Positions 10,109-21,569 of a stretch of 64,000 nt of DNA are shown here, in pieces. Numbering within the stretch: the stretch's first letter is position 1; the number at the start of each line of letters is the position of its first letter. Both the position numbers and the translations under genes were made by a program. Source of the stretch: Porodaedalea pini (taxonomy: Eukaryota > Basidiomycota > Agaricomycetes > Hymenochaetales > Hymenochaetaceae). Where the stretch lies: the NCBI GenBank assembly GCA_002794775.1, contig NBAY01000088.1, forward strand, positions 84,424 through 148,423, given 5' to 3'. The notes under the pieces were generated by a model. That model had not been told where the DNA came from and searched no databases. It saw only the letters and a program-made list of their open reading frames with translations.

Positions 10109-13100
10109 CCACCGGGGCGACTGACCAAGAAGAACAAGGGGCCTCGTATCCAGACTCAATAAAATATAACCAACCGTCTGTACAATATGTAGATGCAAAC
10201 AACGTCGATGGTTTTTCTGATTACAAAGTCCCCACCTGTGTGAACAAAGAGAATGAGTACAAGCAGCTGTTCATGAGGGGAACTGGCGGACGCCAGCTGG
10301 ACCTCCTCCTGAACGTCGGATACAATGTGGAGAGTGAAGGGAGAGAGGTGGACACGCATGCCCTTGTGGATTCGGGGTGTACTGGATCGTGCATCAATGT
10401 GAGATTTGTTGAATGGTATGGGCTGGAGACGAAGCATTACATCTGACCCCTTGCAGTGCTCAACGCCGATGGCACCCACAACAAGGCTGGGTTGATCAAA
10501 GAATATGTTGACGTGGAACTTATGATTGGTCACCATAAGGAACAGATTGTCCTTGCTGTAACCTCACTTGCATCGTCGAACATCTTCCTAGGGTATGACT
10601 GGCTTCGACGTCACAACCCTGAGGTTGACTGGAGGACAGGTACACTTGACTTCACCCACTGTCCCAGCGAATGTGTGATCGAGAAGGTTGTGGAGGAGGA
10701 CATGCGGAGAGTCGAGAAGGTCATGGAAGAGATGAAGAGGGTGAGAGAGGTGCGAATGGACAAGGCGTCCTGGCCTGCATACCTCAATGACTACCCCGAC
10801 GTCTTCAGTGAAAAAGGCTTCGAGAAGCTGCCAGAGCATTGACCCTGGGACCACATCATCGACTTGAAACCCGACTTCAAACCTAGCGATTGCAAGATCT
10901 ATCCGCTCACGCCAACTGAGCAGCAATCGCTAAAAGACTTCCTCAACGAGAACTTGAAGTCTGGTTGTATCCAACGGTCGATATCACCCATGGCGTCGCC
11001 CTTCTTCTTTATAAAGAAGGCCAACAAATCACTACGCCCGATCCAGGATTACCGTAAGCTTAATGACGGTACGATCAAGAACAAGTATCCCCTCCCTCTC
11101 ATCGACAAACTCGTCGACAAGGTCAAGAAAGCAAAGTACATCACTAAGCTTGACCTTTGCTGGGGGTACTACAACATCTGGATCTGCAAAGGCAATGAGT
11201 GGAAGGCAGCTTTCCGCACTAACATGGGCCTCTTCAAACCAATGGTGATGTTTTTTGGTCTTTGTAATGCGCCAGCAATGTTCCAGGTGTTCATCAACCA
11301 TATCTTCAAGGACCTGATCTACGCTAACTTGATCATCGTATACCTTGACGACATCTTGATCCTCTCGGAAACCATCAAGGAGCATATTGATACATCGAGG
11401 CGCGTCCTCCAAATCCTCAAAGAAAATGGCCTGTACCTGAAGCCGGAAAAGTGCAAGTTCGATGCTAAGGTTGTCAAATACCTCAGCCACATCATCAGCA
11501 ATGGTGAGATCAAGGCCGACCCAGCAAAGATGGAGGCGATTGCGAACTGGCCTGTCCCGTGAAACCTCAAGGAACTGCAACAGTTCCTTGGCATGGGAAA
11601 CTGGCTGAGACGGTTTATTAAGGACTACAGCAAGGTAGTCCGACCGTTGATGTCATTAATGGGCAAGAAGGACTGGGTATGGGAGACCAAACAGCAGGAA
11701 GTGTTCGAGGAGCTAAGACAACGTCTCTGCTCACCTCCAGTCCTAGCCATCGCCAATGACGAGGGCCCTTTCCATGTGGAGGCGGACTCATCAAACTTTG
11801 CACTCGGCGGTGTGTTGTTGCAGAAGCAGGAAGGAAGGTGGAGGGTGATCACCTACAGGTCAGAGGCACTCGAACCGGTGGAACAAAACTACGAGATCTA
11901 CGACAAGGAGATGCTCGCGATCGTTTCGGCGCTCAAGGAGTGGTGGCAATACCTCCTCGGCGCTCGCCACAAAATCGAAATCTGGTCCGACCACACCAAC
12001 CTTACCTACTTCAGGTCGGTGCAGAAGCTGAGCTATCGTCAAGCTCGCTGGCGGACCAAACTTGAAGAATTCGACTTCCACCTCGAACACAAGTCGGGGA
12101 AGACGATGGGCAAGGCCAATCTGCTATCGCGTATGGCAGGCTACAATCAGGGCAAGGATGACAATGACGGTGTCGTGTTCATCAAGGATAAGTGGCTGAA
12201 CCGTGGAGTAGTGTGGATGTTGCGCGACGAGGTGGTAGAACGAGTGGGTGAAGCGCAGAGGGCACAGGGCGGGTTGGAGAGGCTGACAGGTATGATAGAG
12301 GTTGACGGTTTATGGTGGATGAAAGGCAAGGTGTATGTACCATTGACGATGAAGGAGGCCGTGTTGTGGGAGTGTCACGATTCGGTACTGGCTGGTCATC
12401 CGGGGGCGTTGAAGACGGTAGAGCTCGTCCGTCGCAATTTCTGGTGGGCGTCAATGTTCTCCAACGCCCGAACATACGTCCAAGGATGCGACCATTGTCA
12501 ACAGATGAAAGCCTTGAGAGCATCGAGGTCAAGACCACTCCATCTGAATGTGGTCCCCAAAGCCCCTTGGGAGATCGTCACGGTCAACCTCATCGGAGAG
12601 CTCCCAGAATCAAAGGGACACAATGCAATCTGCATCTTCGTTGATAGGTTCTCGAAACAGATGCATGCGATCCCGACAACGACGAAGTTATCAGCAGAAG
12701 GCATGGCTCAGCTGTACCGTGACCACGTCTTCCGCCTCCACGGCTTGCCAAAAAAGATCATCCATGACCGAGGCACGCAGTTCGACGCATTGATGATGAA
12801 GGAACTGTACAAACTCCTACACATCGAAGGCAACCCATTGATGGCATATCACCCACAGACCAATGGTCAAACGGAACGCGTTAACCAGGAGCTCGAACAG
12901 TACCTTTGACTCTTCGTTAACCATCGTCAATTGGACTGGAAGGACTGGCTCCCCCTCACGGAGTTCACATACAACAACCGCAAACACTCGGCAACGAAAA
13001 TGTCCCCCTTCTATGCGAACACAGGACGTCACCCCTTGAGCTTTGACACAACACAAACCTCATCTGCCAACATGTCAGCGGAAGAATTTGTGAAGCACAT

Positions 13101-13608
13101 CAAAGAGACTCATCACATTGCAAAGGACAACTTGGTCAAGGCGGCAGATGACATGAAGCGCTACCATGATCGGACAGCAGGGACTTTGGTGGAGTACAAG
13201 GCTGGAGACAAGGTTTTCCTCGATGGGCGAAACATCAGCACAGATTTGCTGACAAAGAAACTCACTGACAAATGGTATGGTCCCTTCAAGATCGTCGACA
13301 AGGTGGGAGCTAGCGTGTACAAACTCAGGCTCCCCAAGCGATGGAAGAAGGTCCACCCGGTCTTCAACGAGGCCCTGCTAAAGCCCGCCGTCAAACCATC
13401 CTTCGAGAGCCAGAAACAACCAGCACTGCCACCACCTGACATTGTCGACAACAAGGAGGAGTACGAGATTGAGGAAGTTCTAGACTCGCATCTGCACCGA
13501 GGGAAGCTACAATACCTCGTCAAGTGGGTTGGCTACAATAAACCGACTTGGCAGCCCGAGATGGACTTTGGCGAGAATGCAAAGGAGGCGATCGCTGAAT
13601 TCTATTGA
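10109..13608 (+). pseudogene. Gypsy pol: protease, RT, RNase H, integrase, chromodomain (four TGA stops)
   Basis: Domains in one frame: aspartic protease (ALVDSGCTGSCIN, ~10360), reverse transcriptase with IVYLDDILIL (~11335-11364), RNase H (EADSSNFALGGVL to ~12130), integrase zinc finger of HHCC type (H..GHPG..., CDHCQQ, ~12376-12500), integrase core (HDRGTQFD and NGQTERVNQELEQYL), and a C-terminal chromodomain (EYEIEEVLDSHLHRGKLQY..VKWVGY, 13459-13590). TGA codons interrupt at 10444, 10840, 11560 and 12907. The first integrase aspartate is Asn (AAC, 12586-12588), and the usual ADALSR motif of RNase H reads ANLLSR. Inactive. Confidence 0.92.
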
Positions 13609-13734
13609 AAACACCCTGGTGCCCCTCGAAAACTCAACATCCCTCGCCAATGACTACGCCCATGCTTCGTCGACACCGAGCCAGACGACTGCGATCTGGG
13701 TTGGTCAGGACACCCAACCTTGAGGGGGGGGTAA

Positions 13735-14167
13735 TGTCAGGACTCGAACCTTTCCTTTCTTTTATTTTCCTTTTATCATTCCTTTTCTTTTAATCACTCC
13801 TTTTCATTATATTTAATCATCTTTAATCATCTTTTCAATCATTTCCCACACTTCCTCCACATGACCTTCATTCGTTCCATTCCACTCATTTATGTAACTT
13901 TAGATAATATAGTCTCACGGTCGCTGCTATATAAGGTCTCAGGAATCGCATGAACTCCCTGTTCTGCTTTTCCTCTTACCTCCGCGACAACCTAGGTGAG
14001 ACTCATTCCCCTTGTATTAGTTTAGACCTGTATTAATCCTCTTACCTCCGCGACGACCTAGCCTGAGTATAGCGTGTTCTGAGTCCCCGCTTGAGTATAG
14101 CATGTCCTAGATGACAGTCAGCTGAGGCCTGCCCAGTCCGAGTCGTCTCCTGGACTCCCGCCTAACA
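13735..14167 (+). repeat. Gypsy 3' LTR
   Basis: 433 bp preceded by a strong polypurine tract (GAGGGGGGGGTAA, 13722-13734). It ends TAACA followed by the right copy of the CAAAC duplication. It also copies the promoter-bearing LTR upstream of the gene starting at 14298. Confidence 0.93.
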
Positions 14168-14297
14168 CAAACCAGGATATATACTTGTATAAGTTCTCAT
14201 TCCCTCAGGAGAAAAGATCTTGAATCATCTTCCCAGTTCTCTGGTACTCAAGACTCAGGTGGCCTATCTCTTGTCCTGACCACCAGCAACATTAACT

Positions 14298-15405
14298 ATG
14301 TCTACTGACAGCAATACATCAAGGAGAAAAAGGCCAGACCAGCCAGTATATCAGACTCTAGCACAAAAGAAAAAACAGAAAGAGCAAGAACAAGAAAAGG
14401 AAAGGAAAGAGGCAGATCATGGAAGCAAGCCATCCAAGCCCACAGATAGGACAACTTCTGTTCTAGATGCTAACTCTCCACAGAATCAAGCAAAAGAGAA
14501 GAAACAGTTAGACAAACCTGAACCATCCAAAAGCTCTTCTCAGGCTTCCAAAAAGCCCTTTAGACCTCAAGGAACTTATGTTCCAGGAGGCCTGAAGAAA
14601 CAGACAGAGGAAGACCCAGAAACAAAAAGTGGCTATCTACACAAACTTGAGGCATCTGATCATTCCATCAAGAAAATCCACAAACCCTACAATTCTATCA
14701 ATATTGGTGATGTTCTCATGGGCCCTTCTCACAATCTATCTTTATTTGTAGAGAAGATTGGGACTGCCAAAGAATTGGAAGCCTATAGCTCAAAATTGAG
14801 AACACTTGACAACTATAATAATATTGATACTACATTTCACCCTCAAATTGTTATTGGGAAGAGCATCATTGACAATACTGTCCAGACAGTAGTTCTCAGC
14901 ACTTTTGGCTTGGAAGAAGGGAAGAGCCTTGCAGACAAGGAGAATCTTGATTATGAAGTAGCCTGCAAATACCATGTTCCCATGGAAGGCTGCAGCCATG
15001 AACTACATCACAGAGAAAAAGGCCAGCCTGGCTTCACTGGAAAATATGAAGGAGAGATATGTAGGCTCATGACACAGACAGGGAATGATGCACCAGGGTG
15101 GGCTTGTACTTTCATGTTCCTTATTATTGGCACCTCAAGAAGGTACAACTATGAGGTCAGCAGTGCAAAATAATGAAGCATGTCACAGGGTACTAATCAG
15201 AACTTTTAACCAGCTCCCTGTCCTCGATGGTGTCAAAGTTTCAGATGAGACAATTCATGATTTGCAAAGGGCTATCGATGATAATGAGTCAGAACGCAAG
15301 AAGTTCATAGAGGAGAAATACGATGCCTTTGTTGCCAAAGGTGTACAACATAATAAAATTGAACAATTTATATCTAGAACAAAGCACATTAGCCTTCCCA
15401 CTTGA
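14298..15405 (+). CDS. Unrecognised lysine-rich, partly disordered protein
   Basis: The frame starts MSTDSNTSRRKRPDQPVY. Residues 1-110 are very rich in Lys, Glu, Gln and Ser (disordered, nuclear-like), followed by a folded-looking region with INIGDVLMGPSHNLSLFVEK and a Cys/His-containing stretch (ACKYHVPMEGCSHELHH). A 46 nt GT-AG intron at 15143-15188 would join the first frame (open to 15173) to a second (RVLIRTFNQLPVLDGV..., to TGA at 15403-15405) in correct phase. Beyond that TGA, and a second TGA (15463), the frame continues with a glycine/RG-rich tail to about 15540, so the annotated stop may itself be a C->T loss. The gypsy element is inserted ~130 bp upstream, with a TATATA element between. 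Function unknown; it could be transposon-derived. Confidence 0.5.
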
Positions 15406-16449
15406 GATGGAAATGACAATGGGGAGGTTGCCAGTAGCACTGTTAGTACCTGTGGTGGAGGAAGAGGCTGAGAGAATTCTAGCTGCAATGGTAGTCAAGG
15501 TAGCTGGGGAAGCAGAGGAAGGGGAGGACTAGGAAGAAAGTAGATGAAACATTGGTAAAGAAACATTGAGTTGTAGGTATGACAATCTAGTGACAAGACT
15601 GGGATTTGTCTGCACTTTCAGGTTTATGTAGAGTGATAGCCCGCATACCTCCTCCACCTTCTGTGATTCCCATTTTCTAAATGAATCATTTATCCAAGAA
15701 GTTCACCTTGTATGAAATGTAAAGGAAAATCCATGCTTGGTACGTGTCCGCTGAGTGCAGATGTTAAAAGTGAAGACGGTCACAAACGATAGGATCAGAT
15801 TTAAAGTTCATTGAACAGCAGGTAAGTGTTGCGAACAGCGTGGGATTGACAGTGGTAATGAGACTCAGACGATTCGATACAATTATTCTTCATGAATAAT
15901 TCAACTGCACCAACGTACAAAGTCAAGGTCATTCGTCAGTGCTATTTCATAAGAACATGTTGGAATGCGTACACTATCGAGCCGTAATCTGTTGACTAAT
16001 GGCTTTATTCCACACTCTGGTGACAATCAATGTATCTATAGCATTTGCAGCTGGCATCTCTAGTGTCTGATTGCATCAGTTCTGCACGTGCTGTGTGTCA
16101 CCTTTAAAGCCAGTCTTGACACTTCTTCCCTAAGGCCTCGTTCTGGTCTGATACAATGAATGAGATGTACGTCAATATGCAATAAGAAAGTAGAAAATAC
16201 TAGCAAAATGCAAGGATAGAGAATAGATGTTTGCAAATGCAGATGTGCAAAGGGGATACTCTGCTATGCCAGTCTCTCCCTCAAGCAGTGTTATGCAGCT
16301 TCATCGTTTCCGCCTCAGGAAAGGCGACAATGCTTGGATGGTTCGTATCTATGCACAATTGTCTATGTGTCTACTCTCTGCATCCTATGGGACTATGAGA
16401 TGATAAGAAAATAGGACAGGTGTTGTTGGCATGTTGAGCTCACCGAGCT
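15406..16449. other. Mostly empty; possible read-through tail of the upstream gene
   Basis: The first ~130 bases can be read, through two TGA codons, as a Gly/Ser/Arg-rich tail of the upstream protein. From about 15540 to the TA flanking the second foldback element I see no supported feature. Confidence 0.4.
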
Positions 16450-16451
16450 TA

Positions 16452-17301
16452 CAGCCTTTTTCATAAGTCCTGCAACATGTGCATGTCACGTGAAGTGAGC
16501 CGCATCAGAGCCAAAGTGTTGAAAAATTAGAATGAATGCCTATTTTCTCTGTGAATTCTGCACAGTACCTGCTCATTAAGTACTCAAAAAAAAAGGCATG
16601 GTTCTCAGGAGAAGAATTATGTAAAATATGGAGCAATAAATTGACTGTGTAGGCGGGTGGAGACTAAACAAGTGCAGCTGGTCTGTTCTCTCACCCATTT
16701 CCACTGAGATTCAAAACTTATGGCTCCCCTACATCTACCTATAAAATTCTTTCCTGTATCTGTAAATTAAGTATATGACTATACCAACATCTCCTGCAAG
16801 TTTGAAGCCAATCCATTCAGTATTCATGGTCCAGCAGCAAGATTTGTGTTCCACTTCAAGCTCTTTCCACCCTCCTTTTCTCACAACAGGTCTTGCAGAG
16901 TAGAACACAAATCTTGCTGCTGGACCATGAATACTGAATGGATTGGCTTCAAACTTGCAGGAGATGTTGGTATAGTCATATACTTAATTTACAGATACAG
17001 GAAAGAATTTTATAGGTAGATGTAGGGGAGCCATAAGTTTTGAATCTCAGTGGAAATGGGTGAGAGAACAGACCAGCTGCACTTGTTTGATCTCCACCCA
17101 CCTACACAGTCAATTTATTGCTCCATATTTTACATAATTCTTCTCCTGAGAACCGTGCCTTTTTTTTGAGTACTTAATGAGCAGGTACTGTGCAGAATTC
17201 ACAGAGAAAATAGGCATTCATTCTAATTTTTCGACACTTTGGCTCTGATGTGGCTCATTTCACGTGACATGCACGTGTCGCAGGACTTATGAAAAAGGCT
17301 G
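16452..17301. mobile_element. Giant palindromic foldback element, copy 2 (TA-flanked)
   Basis: Second copy of the element at 1647-2495, about 850 bp, with the same arms, the same central spacer and the same termini (CAGCCTTTTTCATAAGTCC and complement). TA flanks both ends (16450-16451 and 17302-17303). Differences from copy 1 are scattered single bases, many of them transitions in CpG or CACGTG contexts near the termini. No coding capacity. Confidence 0.88.
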
Positions 17302-17303
17302 TA

Positions 17304-19527
17304 AGGAGTATCAATCGCACACATACATTTGCGTGAATGGTACTTGTATGACACCTGGTCGTCCAGTCCAGAGTCTGCACAATGATTGATACCCTCATGC
17401 TCGTTCCATGGCTTAATGTGTAGTCGAGCATCCTCTGATGCGCTAAGATTAAGTCCATGTGCACTTTTAAAATTGGCAACGGTTTTTCATCACCTGATGA
17501 AAAGGCTGCAAAATGCTATGCACGACTCACTTGTCGCGGTCGCTGGCTTGGAACAGGTTTTCAGTATTGAGACCTTCCTGTTCCTCTCATACTGAGCTGC
17601 CAAAATCCCTATGGTGCTCAGAAGACATGTTCAGAATAAAGAGGAGTGTACAGTCAGTACTTGGATTTAATGAGGCCGAGATGAAAGATACTTGATTCTC
17701 CAGATCGTTCCTCACTCTAAGCATCCATCAACACTTCCATGATCTTGACGGAACTAGCACCTTCCGTTGCATCGCCTTAGCCAGGAAGTATTACACAGAT
17801 ATTGCACAGATAGATGTCAAGTTATCAGATGTGCACGTGTAATTCTCTGGCATATGGTGGCACAAGTTATAAGTGCATCTTTGATAGAGTCTAGCTATTA
17901 GTTGCAAGATATGTACTCGTCGCGTTTCTTTATGGAGTCGAGCAGCAGTGATTAGAACAAACAGTACATTTTGGAATACCATATCTACGAGTGCATCATC
18001 AACGACATGGAGTTATGGTGGACCAGGCTGACCTGTACTTGGTGTTTTATGCCTGCGACATAATAAGCTTGAGATAGGCGAGATGATTCTGTCTAGTCGT
18101 CAAGGTTTCACAAGAGATATAGGTGTGGAAGTTAGTCGCCACGCTGCGGTTTCTGAAGAAATGAAAATCTGCTCGGCCTCGGCATTGACACAATTACCAG
18201 AGACCGGAAGCATCGAGGAAAGCCTTCATTGCTCTGGCAGTGGCACGACCTTTGTCCAAGGATACGGCATCGGCAGGCACTTCTTCTTTGCTTTCTCGAA
18301 CTCAACGTCAGACCTCGCGTCGCACATAGCATGACTTCAACAGTTTGACCTACCCATCACTGTATGTCTTTCAGTAAATTTCTCTGCGGACGCGTTGAAA
18401 GATCGGCTTTCTTCATCACTTGATTTGCTTACATCCACGATTGACTGTAGGCGTTTACCGTAGACTGTGCTCTTGGTTTGTCGTACTCTCTGCCAGACAG
18501 GCGTAAAACCGCCCATCCACTGTCTCCAGACCCTGGGCTTCCTCCTTGGCTTGTTGGTGCGTTTACACTTCATCTTTTACCGATGCTACCTAACCAGGAA
18601 ATTTATTTCAGGGTATTCTGCCTGGATCAATATGACATGTTGAATGTTAGATAGCACCATTCAGTTGTAGGGCGGTGTAGAAAGACCCAAATTAGCCATT
18701 TCGGGTAAGCATTTCTGCATGAATGAGAACCGCAGTCTGTTGATTTGGCTCAACTCAGGGTGCTCTGCTGTACATTACCGGCTCTCCCGCACAGTACATG
18801 ACATCTTGGTTAAGGAGCATTCCATTTTTGGGGGAGAGCGGAAAGTTGTTTTGCATAGCATGCGTCTCCGTCCACACACCTCATCATGCTGTCACTGTTT
18901 CCCACATCTCATAGGGTGGAACGCGTATTACTGGGAGAAGCGTATATGTATTGTGCATTATAATAACTTATAACTTATGTCTTGTTGCATCACCCTGACT
19001 GACTGCATCTATCGAACGAAAGGTGTCAATAGCCAGACTTCGCAAATTGTCTGACATAATTTTCTCAGTGGAGCGCATCGACTTCTTTCTCTCAAATTTC
19101 TGGGCCGTAATTCGGGAGGAATGCATCTGCTTTTTCTTAGTTTCGTCCTGGCGCTTGTACGGGCGACGTGTAACTCTGTGCAGTCATTGAATCGATGTTC
19201 AGCTCAGTTGATAACTACGCCTTGGCGAATGGAGCAGGGGGGTACATTTCAATTTAGATACGCCGTGTTGTCCTTGCACAGCGCGATGTAGTCTCCACTT
19301 TAAATCTGGGCTTGCTGGTGAAAAGAGGGATAGCAAGCACCCGTGATGGTAAATGTGACTCTCCTCTTTTCAGTACTAGTTCTTCGGACAACGCATCGAC
19401 ATACCTAGGGAAGTGGATGAGATATGAAATGTGTCAGATGAATGAAGTCTAAAGTGAGCGGTATGGATGCGGCGATCATGATGAAAAACGCATCCCTTCT
19501 TGCATCTCTTTCCCCAAATTCCCACAA
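17304..19527. other. No confident gene
   Basis: No family is recognisable. The only part with any protein-like texture is on the minus strand between 18573 and about 18130: a basic start (MKCKRTNKPRRKPRVWRQW) and, in another frame, EVPADAVSLDKGRATARAM ending in a GT that could be a donor. I could not join them into a gene model, so this is a possible small gene or pseudogene only. Confidence 0.3.
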
Positions 19528-19565
19528 CAAAGACGTCAAATAATTGAATACACACAATAAACCAT
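19528..19565. repeat. 38 bp direct repeat, left copy
   Basis: CAAAGACGTCAAATAATTG, then AATACACACAATAAACCAT. The same 38 bases with one substitution recur at 21532-21569 in the same orientation. The two copies bracket the secreted RlpA-like gene and the Ser/Thr-rich segment. Confidence 0.85.
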
Positions 19566-20067
19566 CTACCAGGTATATTCCATTCTATTATTATTCCATG
19601 ATTTTCCGCATGGGAGGTTTTTCCTGATATGTTTGTGTATCTACTTTGACAGTGACAGTGTGTGTGTGTTCTGGATGAACTGCAGCAAACATACTAAAGA
19701 AAAATGAGGAAAGGAAATATAAAATGCATCTCACTTCCTCCCAACCTTTACTTTCCTCGCCAGAGTGCAAAGGATTGTCTTGGCAGGTCCATAGCCAGCA
19801 GTTGAATGTAGCACACATGCGAAATGTACCGCATAAATAAAACATCTTTGTCATATTGCAGAAGGTCGATTGCCCTGGGGCGTCTTTGCTGTAGACAACA
19901 AATGAGAGAGGTCATTTACTTCAGCGGTATCACTTTGTAGACGCCCTCTACATAACTTTATAAGAGCTTGCAAGCAGGCTAAAGGGACATACCAAACATC
20001 TGTCTTCCTTAACGTCGATAAGGTCTTCAAGTTTCTAGACACTCTTTTATAAATTTACTCTTCAAGA

Positions 20068-20734
20068 ATGATTATGTGGACTTTCCTCAGCACATTCATC
20101 CTTGCGGCTGTCCTGCCAATAGCTGCATTGCCCCAGAATGCGGCTACTTCCTCGACGGCTACTTCGTCTAATCTGTCGTCAAGGTCTAGTGGTGGTGTAC
20201 CCTCTGGGTCCAGCGGTCCTTTCCGAAACGCTCGTCTCGTTGATTATGCTGATAGCTTGTACTAGTAAGTGCGACTTTACGCACAGACAGTGTATATGAT
20301 CTCAATACTACAAACTTAGCATAAAGGGATGCGGACAGAGGAATTCGGACTCCGATTTTGTGAGTGATCTTTCGCAGAACTGAATGTTGTGGAAGCTGAT
20401 ACAATGCCATGCAGACTGCTGCCTTGAACTCAAAGGTAAGCAGGCATTCCTTCGGCAGCAAAGTCATTGACCAAAGTCAAATAGCAATTTGGAAACGGAG
20501 AGTACTGTAACAAACAGATCACAATAACTGTGAACGGTCTATCGCATGATGCCACCATCGTGGGCGAAGTAAGTTTCGCCTCACGACTCCAGGTAATTCA
20601 CGACGTAGAACTTACCTGAACTCTAGTGCCCAGAGTGTCCGTATCCAGGTCTGATTTTAACACCAACTCTCTTCAACGTCTTTGGGAATGAAGCCGCTCA
20701 GGTTCTGACGGGAGAATGGAGCTTCAAGGATTGA
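20068..20734 (+). CDS. Secreted RlpA-like / expansin-like double-psi beta-barrel protein
   Basis: Five exons (20068-20264, 20320-20359, 20415-20435, 20485-20568, 20627-20734) give a 149-residue protein. An N-terminal signal peptide (MWTFLSTFILAAVLPIAALP) is followed by a Ser-rich linker and a double-psi beta-barrel: KGCGQRNSDSDF, FGNGEYCNKQITITVNG, and CPECPYPGLILTP with C-terminal GEWSFKD. The Gly-Cys-Gly-Gln, Asn-Ser-Asp and Cys-Pro-x-Cys motifs are hallmarks of the small secreted fungal barwin/RlpA group. These proteins act outside the cell, probably on or at the wall; no enzyme activity is established for most. Introns are 49-58 nt and one exon is only 21 nt. All joins keep the frame, which supports the model. 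Confidence 0.88.
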
Positions 20735-20996
20735 AGTACTTGAATGACAAGCTCGATCGTTGCTGGCCGATCAGCTGAGTTTTTAGTTTGATGGGAGCCG
20801 GTTCTCATTCCACCCTTTTTTCTTATCATTTTTTGCTTAATTTCTACAGTACGAATACCTACTTTATTTGTACATGACCGCTATCCGTTTGCCTCAGAGC
20901 TCAAGTAGGTCAAACGTGAATTCTTTGTTGTCTTCTTGAACGTCACGTGCGCATCATTACACGACCGCCGCGTCGCCGCGTAGTCCAACTATAACT

Positions 20997-21453
20997 TCAA
21001 ACAACAATAGAAATTAGCGGAGGCTCATCAGGATCAGGCTCTACTTCTACCTCGGGTGGTGCGCCGACCTCGTCCTCTAGTACCGGAGGCACTGGAACTA
21101 CTGGAGGCTCACCCTCCTCAAGCTCCGTCCCTGGAGCTTCATCGTCATCGGCCTCGGTGCCAGGTGGTACATCGTCCACCGTCCCAGGCGCAACAACATC
21201 CTCGGCATCAGTCCCAGGAGTCTCTTCGTCCTCAGCATCGGTCCCAGGTGGCACCTCAAGCTCGTCTGCAATCTCAATCCCGGGCACTGCTTCATCGCCG
21301 ACTTCTGCTCCAGGCGTCACCGACACGACGTCGCCGATGCTGGCTCCTGGCGCCGAGTTATCACCTACTCTGCCCGCCGGAGTCACCAGTTCCGGAACCT
21401 CAGCTGCATCTTCCACGGGAGCTGCTCCTTCATCAACTTGCTCTTGTCAATAA
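20997..21453 (+). other. Ser/Thr/Pro-rich repeat-encoding segment, possible 3' exon of a secreted protein
   Basis: The plus-strand frame from about 21010 to TAA at 21451-21453 encodes a low-complexity mucin-like tract: SGGSSGSGSTSTSGG, then degenerate repeats of the SVPGGTSSSSA type, ending in STCSCQ. The opposite strand also has an open, very acidic frame (21416-20997), which I take as a shadow. No signal peptide or upstream domain can be linked, since the preceding gene ends cleanly at 20734. It may be the tail of a truncated surface protein. Confidence 0.4.
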
Positions 21454-21531
21454 TCATCCGGAACATGCGATCTGGTCGCATGAGACTCACTGCTCCAGAT
21501 TCTGATCTTGATGCTATTTCTCGTAATCATT

Positions 21532-21569
21532 CAAAGACGTCAAATAATTGAATATACACAATAAACCAT
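21532..21569. repeat. 38 bp direct repeat, right copy
   Basis: Matches 19528-19565 except for one base (AATATACAC instead of AATACACAC). It follows the Ser/Thr-rich segment by ~80 bp. A looser resemblance continues nearby (CATGCTAAAGAAAA near 21603 and CATACTAAAGAAAA near 19688), suggesting a larger, older duplication. Confidence 0.85.

Larger units (their letters stand above)
7827..14167 (+). mobile_element. Ty3/gypsy chromovirus, full length, inactivated
   Basis: A 6,341 bp element with two 433 bp LTRs (TG...CA ends), flanked by a 5 bp target duplication CAAAC (7822-7826 and 14168-14172). The order is LTR, leader, gag with CCHC knuckle, protease, reverse transcriptase, RNase H, integrase, chromodomain, polypurine tract, LTR. 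By eye the LTRs differ at about 11 of 433 positions, nearly all transitions, so the insertion is moderately young. Gag and pol are interrupted by five in-frame TGA codons, and the integrase has lost its first catalytic aspartate, so this copy cannot move by itself. Confidence 0.95.

Noticed and set aside
9848..12909. TGA as a recoded sense codon in the gypsy element
   Set aside because: Host genes in the window use TGA as a normal stop (for example the RlpA-like gene at 20732 and the CaaX gene at 53975), and catalytic residues are also lost, so decay explains it better.
20997..21416. Minus-strand 139-codon acidic ORF
   Set aside because: It is the complement of the Ser/Thr/Pro-rich repeat frame; its Glu/Asp/Pro bias follows from the repeat, and no start context or exons support it.
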